Below the pieces are notes generated by a model. The model worked only from the letters and a program-made list of their open reading frames with translations. It had not been told where the DNA came from and did not search any database. Positions 26,862 through 34,813 of a DNA stretch of 64,000 bases are shown piece after piece. The stretch's first letter is position 1, and each line of letters starts with the position of its first letter. Position numbers and translations under genes: made by a program. This DNA comes from Phaeobacter sp. QD34_24. GTDB lineage: Bacteria > Pseudomonadota > Alphaproteobacteria > Rhodobacterales > Rhodobacteraceae. The stretch covers positions 1 through 64,000 of the forward strand of contig NZ_JARCJD010000010.1 of NCBI RefSeq assembly GCF_028890115.1. Reading direction: 5' to 3'.

Positions 26862-27173
26862 ATGACCAAATCCATGCCCGGCGCCGCCGGAGATCTCGCT
26901 GAGGAACACCCCGATGTCTGGAAGGCCTATGCTGCTTTGGGCAAGGCAACAGCCGAATGCGGCCCCCTGACGGATCGCGAGAAGCGCCTCGTCAAGCTCG
27001 CCCTCGCGATTGGCGCGGGCTCCGAAGGCGCGGTCCATTCCCACACCCGGCGCGCCAGATCGGAGGGGATTGAGGCTGAGGCGATCATGCAGGTGGCGAT
27101 GCTGGCCATCGGCCCGCTTGGCCTGCCTCGTGCCGTCGCCGCGAAGACCTGGATCGAAGACATCAAGGATTGA
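26862..27173 (+). CDS. carboxymuconolactone decarboxylase (AhpD-like) family protein without CxxC
   Basis: This 103-residue all-helical protein has the AhpD/CMD core with the His in GAVHSHTRRA. The redox CxxC found in AhpD is replaced (GSEGAVHSH), so thiol-disulfide chemistry is unlikely. It follows narR by 11 bases and ends three bases before the convergent nnrU stop. Function is unknown; co-transcription with narR suggests a role tied to nitrate respiration. Confidence 0.82.
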   Translation: MTKSMPGAAGDLAEEHPDVWKAYAALGKATAECGPLTDREKRLVKLALAIGAGSEGAVHSHTRRARSEGIEAEAIMQVAMLAIGPLGLPRAVAAKTWIEDIKD

Positions 27174-27176
27174 CGT

Positions 27177-27842
27177 TCAGGGAAGCGGGCTGACTCCAAA
27201 AAGAAATGGATGCGCCCAGAGCAGCGCCCCGTAAAGCGCAATGCCTGCCGCAAGCCGCAGGAGAGTGCCCCCCGACGGGGACGCCGAGACGAGCGGCGCG
27301 TCCGCCACGCGATCACGCATCCGTTGCCACTCTGGCCCCATCTCACGGCGTTTGCGCCGGTCGATCAGTCGGCCTCCCAGCAGCGCGAAGGCGGCGAAGG
27401 TGCCGAACAGGATAACGTGGGCCAGATCTCCATTGGGCACGGCATGGGCCGCCGCCCAAAGCGCCAACGCAAGAAGCAGCGGATGACGGGACAAGCGGAC
27501 GATGCCCGGCCGCGCCGGGTCGAACTGGTCGTTGCGGGCACCCCCGAACGAGAACGGGTTGGGCCGGCCGATTGAGAGCGCAAGGATCAGACAGACCGGC
27601 CCCATGACTGTCAGTGGAACATGGACCTGCCATGGCGCCCAGTCCCAAAGGGTCACATGCGGTGCGCGACCCGCCGCCCCGATCAACCAGGAAAGCACCG
27701 CCAGCGACAAGGCGGAATAGGCCAGTGTGAAGCCGGAAGCGCCTAGTCGGGCCTGAAGCCGAGGCCGCAACGGCGGGCGCACGGGCAAGGAATGCGACAG
27801 GAAGAACACGACATAGGCCAAGGCGAACTCGAACCATCCCAT
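27177..27842 (-). CDS. nnrU: NnrU-family membrane protein
   Basis: The 221-residue inner-membrane protein has about six hydrophobic segments and the family motif RLSRHPLLLALALWAAAH in its middle. NnrU is related to isoprenylcysteine methyltransferase-like proteins and was found linked to denitrification genes; its reaction is not established. The start at 27842 has GAGG upstream. A longer open frame continues to 29126 but runs through nnrS on the same strand and has no NnrU similarity there. It ends the operon. Confidence 0.88.
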   Translation of the reverse strand: MGWFEFALAYVVFFLSHSLPVRPPLRPRLQARLGASGFTLAYSALSLAVLSWLIGAAGRAPHVTLWDWAPWQVHVPLTVMGPVCLILALSIGRPNPFSFGGARNDQFDPARPGIVRLSRHPLLLALALWAAAHAVPNGDLAHVILFGTFAAFALLGGRLIDRRKRREMGPEWQRMRDRVADAPLVSASPSGGTLLRLAAGIALYGALLWAHPFLFGVSPLP

Positions 27843-27853
27843 CGGTGCGCGCC

Positions 27854-29059
27854 TCAGATCCGCTTGGCGGCGGGCAGACGTAGCAAAAGCCCGCCGTAAA
27901 TGACCGCAAAGCTGCCGAAGGCGACGATCCACGACAGCCCGGACACCGTGTGCAACGGGCTGGAAAATTCGGGCCATACACCGCCCGCGACCCGCGCGAA
28001 TACGGACAGTATCAGGGCCAGATAGATCACGACGGTCCCTGCTCCCGCCTTCAGGTCCTGCCCGGTATGACCAAGCGTGGCGCGTGTCATCACGGCCAGT
28101 GTCATCAAGCCGATTGCCCCCGCCATCCAGAAATGCTGCGCGCTCGCCATTCCGAAGGATCCGGGAGCCAAGATTTCTGCGGCCAATGCGAGAGCCCCGA
28201 GCGGCACGAAGGTATAGCCTGCGTGCAACACAGTCACCAGCGGCTCGGCGAAGGTGTGGTGCCCGGCCCAACGGGCCAATCGCAGGGCGTGCAACACGCC
28301 TGCCAGCGCAAGCGCGAACCCGGTCAGCGTCCCCAGAGGCAGCGCAACCCAGAGCAAAAGGGCCACCAGAAGAGCCGCGAGCGCCCCCTTGTCGAAGGAC
28401 TGCATCGGCGCCACGGGCAGGACGGCGCTGCGCCGTTTCACAAGCCAGTTGCGGGTGAAGGAGGGCACGATCCGCCCGCCGATCACTGAAATCATCAAGA
28501 TGCCTGCGCCGAGGCCCAGCCGCAGGCCATAGCCCTGTGCGGCGTACTCGCCTCGCGCAGCCTCCCAATGAAACTGCGCGTTGCCTAGGGCAAAGACGAC
28601 CAGCATCCCCAGCACGATCAGATTGCGCCAGTTCCGACCCGCCACGATCTCGCGCCCGATGACCGTGGCCAGCATGACCGGGAAGGCCAGGTCGACCGCC
28701 GCCACCAGCAGCGCCGGCAACCCCTCCGAGAAGATCACCGCAACGCGCCCCGCAAACCACAGCGCCGCAAGTCCGCCCAGCGGCCAGCCGACGATCGGCA
28801 GGCGCCCCGTCCAGTTTGGCACCGCAGTCAGTAGAAAGCCTGCGACGACAGCGCCGAGATACCCGTAGAGGAACTCGTGCGCGTGCCATGACACGGGGTC
28901 GAAGGCTGTGGGCAACATCAGGTGCCCTAACAGCATCGGCACCCAAAGCACCATCGCCAGCGCAGCCCAGATCGCCGCGCCGAAGAAGAACGGGCGGAAC
29001 CCGTAGGTCAGGATCGCGGGTCCGGTCCAGGCGCGCATTTGTTCGGCGGTCGAGGTCAT
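27854..29059 (-). CDS. nnrS: NnrS-family heme/copper membrane protein
   Basis: NnrS (401 residues) has about 12 membrane helices and the conserved early motif GFRPFFFGAAIWA followed by WHAHEFLYGYLGAVVAGF, whose histidines are candidate metal ligands. Family members protect against nitric oxide and are usually under NnrR or NsrR control. It lies 20 bases downstream of ubiV and 11 bases upstream of nnrU. Confidence 0.93.
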   Translation of the reverse strand: MTSTAEQMRAWTGPAILTYGFRPFFFGAAIWAALAMVLWVPMLLGHLMLPTAFDPVSWHAHEFLYGYLGAVVAGFLLTAVPNWTGRLPIVGWPLGGLAALWFAGRVAVIFSEGLPALLVAAVDLAFPVMLATVIGREIVAGRNWRNLIVLGMLVVFALGNAQFHWEAARGEYAAQGYGLRLGLGAGILMISVIGGRIVPSFTRNWLVKRRSAVLPVAPMQSFDKGALAALLVALLLWVALPLGTLTGFALALAGVLHALRLARWAGHHTFAEPLVTVLHAGYTFVPLGALALAAEILAPGSFGMASAQHFWMAGAIGLMTLAVMTRATLGHTGQDLKAGAGTVVIYLALILSVFARVAGGVWPEFSSPLHTVSGLSWIVAFGSFAVIYGGLLLRLPAAKRI

Positions 29060-29079
29060 TTCTGGCGTCCTTTGCGCGC

Positions 29080-29991
29080 TCAGGTCGGCGCGGCGGCGGC
29101 AATGCGGCGGTAGCCTGCCGTGCCATGATAGAAACCGTTACTCAGGCCCGCATCCCCGCTCAACATCGCAAGGCGAGAATCGGCTTCGCCAGTCGGCATG
29201 CGCCCATCGAGCACATCGCGGAACACCTGCGTCACCGCGACCATGTCCACCGTCTGTGGCGTCAGCCGCAGGTGCGTCACGCCATCGGCAACCAGACGGG
29301 CAGCCTCGGGGAGCAGGTCGATATAGCTTTCCGAAAGGGTCTGGATGCCGTTCACCCGCAGGATCGGCCTGTCGTCGCGGGTGCGGAGCGGCATGCCGTC
29401 GGGGTCTTCTTCACAGACGAACTGGCAATTGTCCTTGGTGCGGCCGTGCGCGCGGGCGTGATAGCATCGCGCCGACACCGCCAGAGAGGCGCGGCCGTAG
29501 ACCTGCACCTCGACGCCGAGCCCCAGCGCGCCCGCGTTCCGCGCCGCGGCGGCGATGGCCGGGGCCGGCATCTCGGCCGGTAGGCAGACATGGGTCGCGC
29601 CCTTCCCGGCCATCCAGGCGATGGTCGCCTCGTTATAGGCGTTCATGAAGGGGCCGATCCGGTGTGGGCGTTTGCCGCGCGCAAAGAGGCCAGCGGCATT
29701 GTTGATCTCGATCTCGGGCGCCTCCATCGCGGCCAGATCCTCGGTTGCCTTGCGTTCGCGCTTCAGCATGACCTCGGCCAGCGTCGACAGGATCACGGTC
29801 TTGCCTGCGCGTTCCAGTCGCTCGATCGTGGCGGGCAGGTCTGCCTCGTGGAAGGGCGCGCGCTTGGAGCAGATCACCTCGCCCAGATAAACCTCATCCA
29901 CGGGCGCCTCGTCGGCGATGCGCGCATAGAAGTCACGCCTGGCGTCTGCGGGCCAGTGATAGGCGATGGGGCCGAGCGTCAGTTTCGTCAT
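29080..29991 (-). CDS. ubiV: O2-independent ubiquinone hydroxylation protein UbiV
   Basis: UbiV (303 residues, U32 peptidase-like fold) pairs with UbiU to hydroxylate the ubiquinone ring without oxygen. The four cluster cysteines are visible: one in EVICSKR (residue 41) and three in CYHARAHGRTKDNCQFVC, with the 13- and 4-residue spacing seen in E. coli UbiV. I start it at the ATG at 29991; an in-frame ATG at 30006 would overlap ubiU by ten bases, and neither has a strong Shine-Dalgarno. Confidence 0.92.
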   Translation of the reverse strand: MTKLTLGPIAYHWPADARRDFYARIADEAPVDEVYLGEVICSKRAPFHEADLPATIERLERAGKTVILSTLAEVMLKRERKATEDLAAMEAPEIEINNAAGLFARGKRPHRIGPFMNAYNEATIAWMAGKGATHVCLPAEMPAPAIAAAARNAGALGLGVEVQVYGRASLAVSARCYHARAHGRTKDNCQFVCEEDPDGMPLRTRDDRPILRVNGIQTLSESYIDLLPEAARLVADGVTHLRLTPQTVDMVAVTQVFRDVLDGRMPTGEADSRLAMLSGDAGLSNGFYHGTAGYRRIAAAAPT

Positions 29992-29996
29992 GGTCT

Positions 29997-30995
29997 TCAC
30001 CGCCATTTCTTTGTCTCGAAGGCGCCCTGGGTCTGTTTCTGCCCCTCGGTCAGGGCGATCAGGTCGGCGATGTTTGCGTCGCGTCCCGCCTTGATGTCGT
30101 CTACCGCTGCGCGGAACGCGCGCACAACGCCGCGGACATAGCTCTTCGACCGCTGACGCCCTTCGATCTTGAAGGCATGTACGCCCGCCTCGATCAATTC
30201 TGGCAGGAGCCGCGACAGATTCAGGCTGACGGGTTCCTCGAAGGCGTAGTAGCCCTCGGGGCGATGGGGCGCGGTGTAGCGGCCCTTGCAGATGGTGGGA
30301 TAGCCGGCCTTTTCCTCGGGCCCGAAACGGTCGATGGTGAAACCCGCCAGCTGCGAGGACATCGACCCGTCGGCGTCGCGCACATATTCCACATCTGAGG
30401 CAGGCGAGCACACGCCGTCCATGTTCGTGGATTGACCCGTCAAGTAGTTGGTCAGGCTGCAGCGCCCCTCGACCATCAGCCCGTGATTGCCGAAGATAAA
30501 GGTCTCGATCTCGCAGGGAATTTCGCGGCGGATCTCGCGGATCTCGGGAATTGTCAGGATGCGCGGCAGGACCACGCGCTTTATGCCGAAATTCTCGCAA
30601 TAGTAGCGGATCGCCTCGGGCGATGAGGCCGCGGCCTGCACCGACAGGTGCAGCCTGATGCCCGGATACGTCCGGGCGATGTAGTCGGCAACGCCCATGT
30701 CGGCGACGATGAACGCATCCACGCCCAGCCGCGCGCCGGTGTCCGCCGCCTGCCGCCAGAGATCCACCTTGCCCGCGGGCGGATAGGTGTTCAGCGCCAG
30801 GAGCACCTTGGTGCCGCGCGTATGGGCATAGGTCACCGCCTCGGCCAGTTCATCGGGGGTGAAGTTCAGCCCCGGAAAGTTCCGCGCATTGGTCGCATCC
30901 TGGAAGCCGCAATAAACGGCATCGGCGCCCGCGTCGACGGCGGTGCGCAGTGCGGCGGGAGTGCCCGCGGGGCAGATCAGTTCGGCAAGGCTCAT
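29997..30995 (-). CDS. ubiU: O2-independent ubiquinone hydroxylation protein UbiU
   Basis: UbiU (332 residues) is the U32-family partner of UbiV. It opens with ELICPAGTPAALRTAVDAGADAVY-type sequence. Cysteines in EGRCSL, GVCSPAS and TICKGRY occupy three of the expected cluster positions. At the fourth, seven residues before EGRC's Cys, I read Gly (NHGLMVEGRC); a Cys lies further upstream in EIPCEIE. Its stop overlaps nothing; ubiT overlaps its start by four bases. Confidence 0.92.
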   Translation of the reverse strand: MSLAELICPAGTPAALRTAVDAGADAVYCGFQDATNARNFPGLNFTPDELAEAVTYAHTRGTKVLLALNTYPPAGKVDLWRQAADTGARLGVDAFIVADMGVADYIARTYPGIRLHLSVQAAASSPEAIRYYCENFGIKRVVLPRILTIPEIREIRREIPCEIETFIFGNHGLMVEGRCSLTNYLTGQSTNMDGVCSPASDVEYVRDADGSMSSQLAGFTIDRFGPEEKAGYPTICKGRYTAPHRPEGYYAFEEPVSLNLSRLLPELIEAGVHAFKIEGRQRSKSYVRGVVRAFRAAVDDIKAGRDANIADLIALTEGQKQTQGAFETKKWR

Positions 30996-31519
30996 GCGTA
31001 TTCCTGCGGTTTGGTGGCATCCGGATAGGCCCGCCGCAAACGTGCGAGAACCGCCCGTCCGGCTGGCCCGAACATCGCCGACGTCTCTTCGGCCAGCGAG
31101 CCGTCCATGTCGTCGAGCGCGTTCCGAAGTCGCACGACGGCCTCGGTGTCCCCGCTCACCTCCAGATCGCGCGAGAAGAAGGCCGCGTCGCCATCCTGCT
31201 CGGCGTCGATCAGTTCCAGAAGCAGCAGGAACCGCCCGCGGATCGTGGCCCCGGCCTGTGGCGTCGCATCGCGCGGCACGGCGCGGAAGACCAGCGCCTG
31301 CGGGTCGGGGCGCAGATGCAGCGCAAAGGGCAGCTCCACGGGATCGATCAGGAAATCGGTCGCCTGGTGCGGACCGAGCCGCGCGAAGAGCGACGGGTGC
31401 CGCGCCGCGACCCGACGGACAACGCGCGTCAGGACCGGTTGCAGCACAAGGCAGGCAAGCCGCGCGATCGCGCCTTCGCCGGGCCGCAACCGGGCAGTTG
31501 GTTCGCTCGTTGTGATCAT
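30992..31519 (-). CDS. ubiT: ubiquinone biosynthesis accessory factor UbiT (SCP2 domain)
   Basis: This 175-residue protein has an SCP2 sterol-carrier-like lipid-binding domain (about residues 45-145), including FLIDPVELPFALHLRP and RGRFLLLLELIDAEQDGDAAFFSRDLEVSGDTE-type sequence. UbiT binds ubiquinone precursors and works with UbiU-UbiV in anaerobic ubiquinone synthesis. It overlaps both ubiU and the cyclo-ligase gene by four bases. Confidence 0.9.
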   Translation of the reverse strand: MITTSEPTARLRPGEGAIARLACLVLQPVLTRVVRRVAARHPSLFARLGPHQATDFLIDPVELPFALHLRPDPQALVFRAVPRDATPQAGATIRGRFLLLLELIDAEQDGDAAFFSRDLEVSGDTEAVVRLRNALDDMDGSLAEETSAMFGPAGRAVLARLRRAYPDATKPQEYA

Positions 31520-32202
31520 GATGGGTCCTTTCGCTCCCCCGATACGCCCGTCTCGGTCACGATCCTGTCGAGGGGAATGTCATGGGGCTGCGGGTAGATT
31601 GTGGTCAGTCGGGCTGCCGCCAGCGCGATGCCGATGGTGACGGGCCGCGGCGAGAGCGCGGCCAGTGTCCGGTCGTAATAGCCGCCACCCCAGCCGAGCC
31701 GATAACAACCCGCGTCCCAGCCGAGGCAGGGCGCGAGCGCGATGTCGGGCACCAAAACCTCCGCCTCGGGCGGCGGAACGGGGATGTGCCAATGACCGCG
31801 CAGCATGCGCATGCCCGGCGTCCATCGTCGAAACACGACCGGCGCTGCGGGGGTCTCCACCACCGGCAGCGCGATACAGACGCCCGCCGCGTGAAGATCG
31901 GACAGGATCGGGCGCAGATCCGGTTCTCCTCGGATCGGCCAGTAGCCGGCAAGCACAGTCGCCCGGAGGGTCCCGCGCGCGGCAAGGACTGTTTCGAGAT
32001 GACCGCAGATGGAATTACTCGCCTGCGCCCGTCCTGTCTGGCCCAGCCCCTCCCTAAGGCCGGCCAGTCTTATCCGCTCGGCCCGGCGCCAGCGCGCGAC
32101 ATCGCGCGCCTGCTGCGCATCCGTGCCCAGCGGATCGAAATAGGTCGGGTCGACCTCGGCCGCCATGCAGGGCGGTGAGGCATAGCTGCCCTGTCCCTTC
32201 AT
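31516..32202 (-). CDS. 5-formyltetrahydrofolate cyclo-ligase
   Basis: The 228-residue enzyme converts 5-formyl-THF to 5,10-methenyl-THF using ATP. Family blocks include AGYWPIRGEPDLRP, CLGWDAGCYRLGWGGGYYDR-type sequence with the GGGYYDR loop, and the C-terminal HDIPLDRIVTE. The start at 32202 overlaps the DUF2478 stop by four bases; a longer frame to 32592 runs through that gene and is rejected. It is coupled to ubiT, an unusual setting that suggests a one-carbon or folate-salvage need in anaerobic growth. Confidence 0.9.
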   Translation of the reverse strand: MKGQGSYASPPCMAAEVDPTYFDPLGTDAQQARDVARWRRAERIRLAGLREGLGQTGRAQASNSICGHLETVLAARGTLRATVLAGYWPIRGEPDLRPILSDLHAAGVCIALPVVETPAAPVVFRRWTPGMRMLRGHWHIPVPPPEAEVLVPDIALAPCLGWDAGCYRLGWGGGYYDRTLAALSPRPVTIGIALAAARLTTIYPQPHDIPLDRIVTETGVSGERKDPS

Positions 32203-32732
32203 GGCACCGCGCCCTCCTCGGCCACGGCTACGACAGCGGCGTTGCACCAGTCCATGACGGCAGCCTCGGTCGGTGCGAGAATCGTCGCCATGCCATCGGC
32301 ATAGCGGTCGAACGCGGCCCTGTGGGTTTCGGAGAGGCCTGTCAGGACAGGAACGCCGCGGGCCAGCGCCTCGGCGATCAGCGCGCGGAAGCCGCGCCCC
32401 TCTGCCTCGCTCAGGCCGAACTTGTTGAGGATCACGAGGTCCGCCCAGCCGGTCCGAAGCCGCGACATCGCCAGCCCGACGGCCTCCTCGAAGGCGCCCG
32501 CATCCATCCGGCAGGCGGTGGCGCCGGGTCCGAGATCCTGCGTGATGCGCCAGCGCGGCCCGTTGGGGAGAAGCCAGAGATCGCAGTAGCAAGATCCCGA
32601 TCCGGCATCGGGCGAGGCCGCGCGCAACGCACCCACCAGCCGGACGCCGTCCCGCGTTAGCCGGTCAGCCACCGCGTGCAGAAGACGATCCGTCCCGCCG
32701 CGTCCCTCGACTGTCACTCCCGCAAGCCGCAT
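32199..32732 (-). CDS. DUF2478 domain protein, copy 2
   Basis: This 177-residue paralogue of the 12515-13036 product shares a degenerate P-loop-like start (VEGRGGTD) and the core LVILNKFGLSEAEGRGFR. Cysteines in SGSCYCD and TACRMD are extra. I place the start at 32732, with GAGGCGAAG upstream and seven bases after the hemerythrin stop; the frame extends to 32828 inside that gene but shows no family similarity there. Function is unknown; the molybdenum link comes from family context. Confidence 0.8.
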   Translation of the reverse strand: MRLAGVTVEGRGGTDRLLHAVADRLTRDGVRLVGALRAASPDAGSGSCYCDLWLLPNGPRWRITQDLGPGATACRMDAGAFEEAVGLAMSRLRTGWADLVILNKFGLSEAEGRGFRALIAEALARGVPVLTGLSETHRAAFDRYADGMATILAPTEAAVMDWCNAAVVAVAEEGAVP

Positions 32733-32739
32733 CTTCGCC

Positions 32740-33222
32740 TCAAGCTTGCTCGAATCGCGGGAACAGCACGTCATTCTCCAACGCGATATGGGCAGCAAGG
32801 TCGTCGAACAGCGCCGACAGGCCGCCATAGAGCGAGCGCCAGGAGCCGCAGGCGTGCTCAGGCGGCGTCAAGTCGCAGGTGAGCCGCCGGATCAGCGCGA
32901 TGTTCTCGGCGTGGTCGTCATGGTCGGCCCGCATCACCGCGATCGGGTGCTCGATGCCCGGCCCGCCGCCCGCGCGCATGGCCGGAAACAGAATCATCTC
33001 CTCCTTCATCATGTGATCCTCCATCTCGCCGGCGAGCGTCCGGACGGCGGCGGCGAGCCCCGTGGGCGCGTCGGGATCGTCCGCGTGCACCCGCTCGACC
33101 CGGTCGGCCAATGGCATGAGCGAGGCGAGATCCTCCCGGTGCATCTCGTGATAGCGTGTCAGGATATGGTCGATCAGCGCGCCGGTGTCCTGCGGGACAT
33201 CCGCTTCGGGGAGGTCTTTCAT
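32740..33222 (-). CDS. hemerythrin-domain protein (RIC/YtfE-like C-terminal domain)
   Basis: The 160-residue protein matches the di-iron half of RIC/YtfE/DnrN iron-sulfur repair proteins. Ligand candidates lie in LIDHILTRYHEMH, MEDHMMKEEMILFPAM, MRADHDDHAENI and AAHIALENDVLFPRFE. The N-terminal ScdA_N domain with its CCGG-type motif is absent, so this is a stand-alone hemerythrin form. AAAGGA supports the start at 33222. It heads the eight-gene leftward operon and diverges from the NsrR-type gene, consistent with induction by NO damage. Confidence 0.83.
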   Translation of the reverse strand: MKDLPEADVPQDTGALIDHILTRYHEMHREDLASLMPLADRVERVHADDPDAPTGLAAAVRTLAGEMEDHMMKEEMILFPAMRAGGGPGIEHPIAVMRADHDDHAENIALIRRLTCDLTPPEHACGSWRSLYGGLSALFDDLAAHIALENDVLFPRFEQA

Positions 33223-33286
33223 CGCGGGTCCTTTCCCTCGTGCGTCGCGCGGTCCTTGCGCGGGCCGCAGCGAATTGGTACTTAGG

Positions 33287-33313
33287 GTGCGCATACCACC
33301 CTTGAATGCGCAC
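33287..33313. promoter_or_regulatory. inverted repeat between the hemerythrin operon and the Rrf2 regulator
   Basis: GTGCGCAT (33287-33294) and ATGCGCAC (33306-33313) form a perfect eight-base inverted repeat, 19 bases centre to centre. It lies in the 118-base divergent region and ends 27 bases before the regulator start. It is a good candidate operator for the Rrf2 protein, controlling both directions. Confidence 0.6.
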
Positions 33314-33340
33314 TTCAACTACCAAATCAGGAGCGTGATC

Positions 33341-33754
33341 TTGCGCCTCACCTCTTTCACCGATTACGGCCTGCGCGTTCTGATGCGGATGGCGGGCGCA
33401 CCCGACCGGGCCTTCACCACGTCGGAACTCGCCGATGAATTCCGCGTCTCCCGCAACCATCTGGCCAAGGTGATCTCAGCGCTTGCCGCGGCAGGTCTTC
33501 TGGAGACCCGGCGTGGCGGCGGGGGTGGCGCCATGCTGGCACGCGCGCCCGAGGACATCCGCCTGGGCAATGTGGTGGCGGCTCTCGAAGCCGATCAGGC
33601 TCTGGTGGAGTGCTTCGCCGCCGGCACCAACAGCTGCACCTTGACGCCGCAATGCCGGTTGAAAGCGCGGCTGGCTCATGCAGAGGCGGCCTTTGTCGCC
33701 GATCTAAACCGCAGCACCCTGGCCGATTGCGTTTACCGACCGGAAAACGCCTGA
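33341..33754 (+). CDS. nsrR: Rrf2-family [Fe-S] regulator, NsrR-like (TTG start)
   Basis: The 137-residue regulator starts with a TTG codon preceded by AGGAG at seven-base spacing, giving the standard Rrf2 N-terminus (M)RLTSFTDYGLRVLMRMA. The winged helix is followed by three cluster cysteines at residues 91, 99 and 105. That CX7CX5C spacing is also the one I recall for RirA, but the tail CRLKARLAHAEAAFVADLNRSTLAD-like block resembles NsrR, and the neighbours are NO-related. The gene overlaps the convergent membrane-protein gene by 22 bases. Confidence 0.78.
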   Translation: MRLTSFTDYGLRVLMRMAGAPDRAFTTSELADEFRVSRNHLAKVISALAAAGLLETRRGGGGGAMLARAPEDIRLGNVVAALEADQALVECFAAGTNSCTLTPQCRLKARLAHAEAAFVADLNRSTLADCVYRPENA

Positions 33755-34110
33755 CGCGCCGCCCACGCAATCCAGCCCCAGACCGCGCTGCGCAGGGCCA
33801 TGGCGTACACGGTACGCATCTCGAAAACTCCACCCTGCGCCACATGCAAACCGAACGCTGCGAAAATCAGCAGCGTTGCGGCGAAGATCACGAACGATAG
33901 TGGCCAGGCCCATCGCCGCCCCTGCCACAGGCCGAGACCCGCGACGACATAGGCGAGCCCGGCCAGCGTGTTGAACCACAGCACGAAGGGTACGACTGCC
34001 CCCATGTCAGCTGATCCGAGCAATGTTCGGCCACCAGAGAAAATGGTCAGCACGCCAAAGGCAATCGCAACACCGCCCGCTATGCGGAGCATCAGACTGG
34101 TTCTAGGCAT
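33733..34110 (-). CDS. small four-helix membrane protein
   Basis: The 125-residue product has about four hydrophobic segments, the first near IAGGVAIAFGVLTIFSGG. AAGGAGG lies eight bases before the start at 34110, and it overlaps the end of the TetR gene by eight bases, so the two are co-transcribed. I do not recognise a characterised family. The C-terminus overlaps the convergent nsrR-like gene by 22 bases. Confidence 0.7.
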   Translation of the reverse strand: MPRTSLMLRIAGGVAIAFGVLTIFSGGRTLLGSADMGAVVPFVLWFNTLAGLAYVVAGLGLWQGRRWAWPLSFVIFAATLLIFAAFGLHVAQGGVFEMRTVYAMALRSAVWGWIAWAARQAFSGR

Positions 34111-34717
34111 CGCAAGCGCCCTCCTTAGCGCGTAGAAGTTCCGTCTGCACGTCAAACAGCCGCAACCCCTCAGGCACGAGCGCAAAGCCCCGGGCGCCGA
34201 GCGTCCAGCGGATGGCGACACCTTGCACCAGCGAGGTCAGCAGGATGGCGACATCCTCTGGGCTGACGTCGCGCTTCAGATCGCCCGCAGCCTGAAGATC
34301 ACGGATCACGGCAACAAGGCGGCCCTGAAAAGCGCCCAGAAGCCCCCGGAACACGTCTCGCAGGGCTGGATTGTCCACCTGCAACTCGCGCGAGAACAGG
34401 ATTGACGGCAGGGCAGGCGTTTCAGCAATGGCTGTCAGTTGCGCACCGATCAGCGCTTTCAGGCGCGCGTGCGGCCCGGTGGCCCCCGCCTCGGCCACAG
34501 CCCAGTAACTCTGCAACCGGTCAGCGATATCCTCGGCCACCGCCAGCCAGAGCGCGCCCTTGGTGGGGAAATGCCTGAAGATCGCAGGCTGACTGAGGCC
34601 GATGGCACGCGCAACATCTGTGGTGCTCAGCCGGTCGGGTCCGATCTCATCGGCCAGTCGCAGAACCTCGGCCACGATTTGCGCCTTTCTCTCTTCAGCA
34701 CTTTGACGGCCTGACAT
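34103..34717 (-). CDS. TetR/AcrR-family regulator
   Basis: The 204-residue repressor has an N-terminal TetR helix-turn-helix (about residues 25-65) reading STTDVARAIGLSQPAIFRHF, followed by a helical ligand-binding domain. It diverges from a cytochrome b561/RND efflux operon, with a palindrome between, so it probably represses that operon and itself until an effector compound binds. Confidence 0.88.
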   Translation of the reverse strand: MSGRQSAEERKAQIVAEVLRLADEIGPDRLSTTDVARAIGLSQPAIFRHFPTKGALWLAVAEDIADRLQSYWAVAEAGATGPHARLKALIGAQLTAIAETPALPSILFSRELQVDNPALRDVFRGLLGAFQGRLVAVIRDLQAAGDLKRDVSPEDVAILLTSLVQGVAIRWTLGARGFALVPEGLRLFDVQTELLRAKEGACDA

Positions 34718-34729
34718 GCGTCACCTCTT

Positions 34730-34749
34730 GTTAGTTATAACTCACTAAC
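34730..34749. promoter_or_regulatory. probable TetR operator
   Basis: GTTAGTTATAACTCACTAAC is an inverted repeat with arms GTTAGT and ACTAAC around an eight-base centre. It sits 13 bases upstream of the TetR start and about 65 bases upstream of the cytochrome b561 start, an arrangement typical of a shared operator. Confidence 0.75.
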
Positions 34750-34813
34750 ATATACTGTTGCCAACCGCAAGTTCCATCCCGAGTCGCGCGCTCAGACCGA
34801 AAGGATCCTCGCC

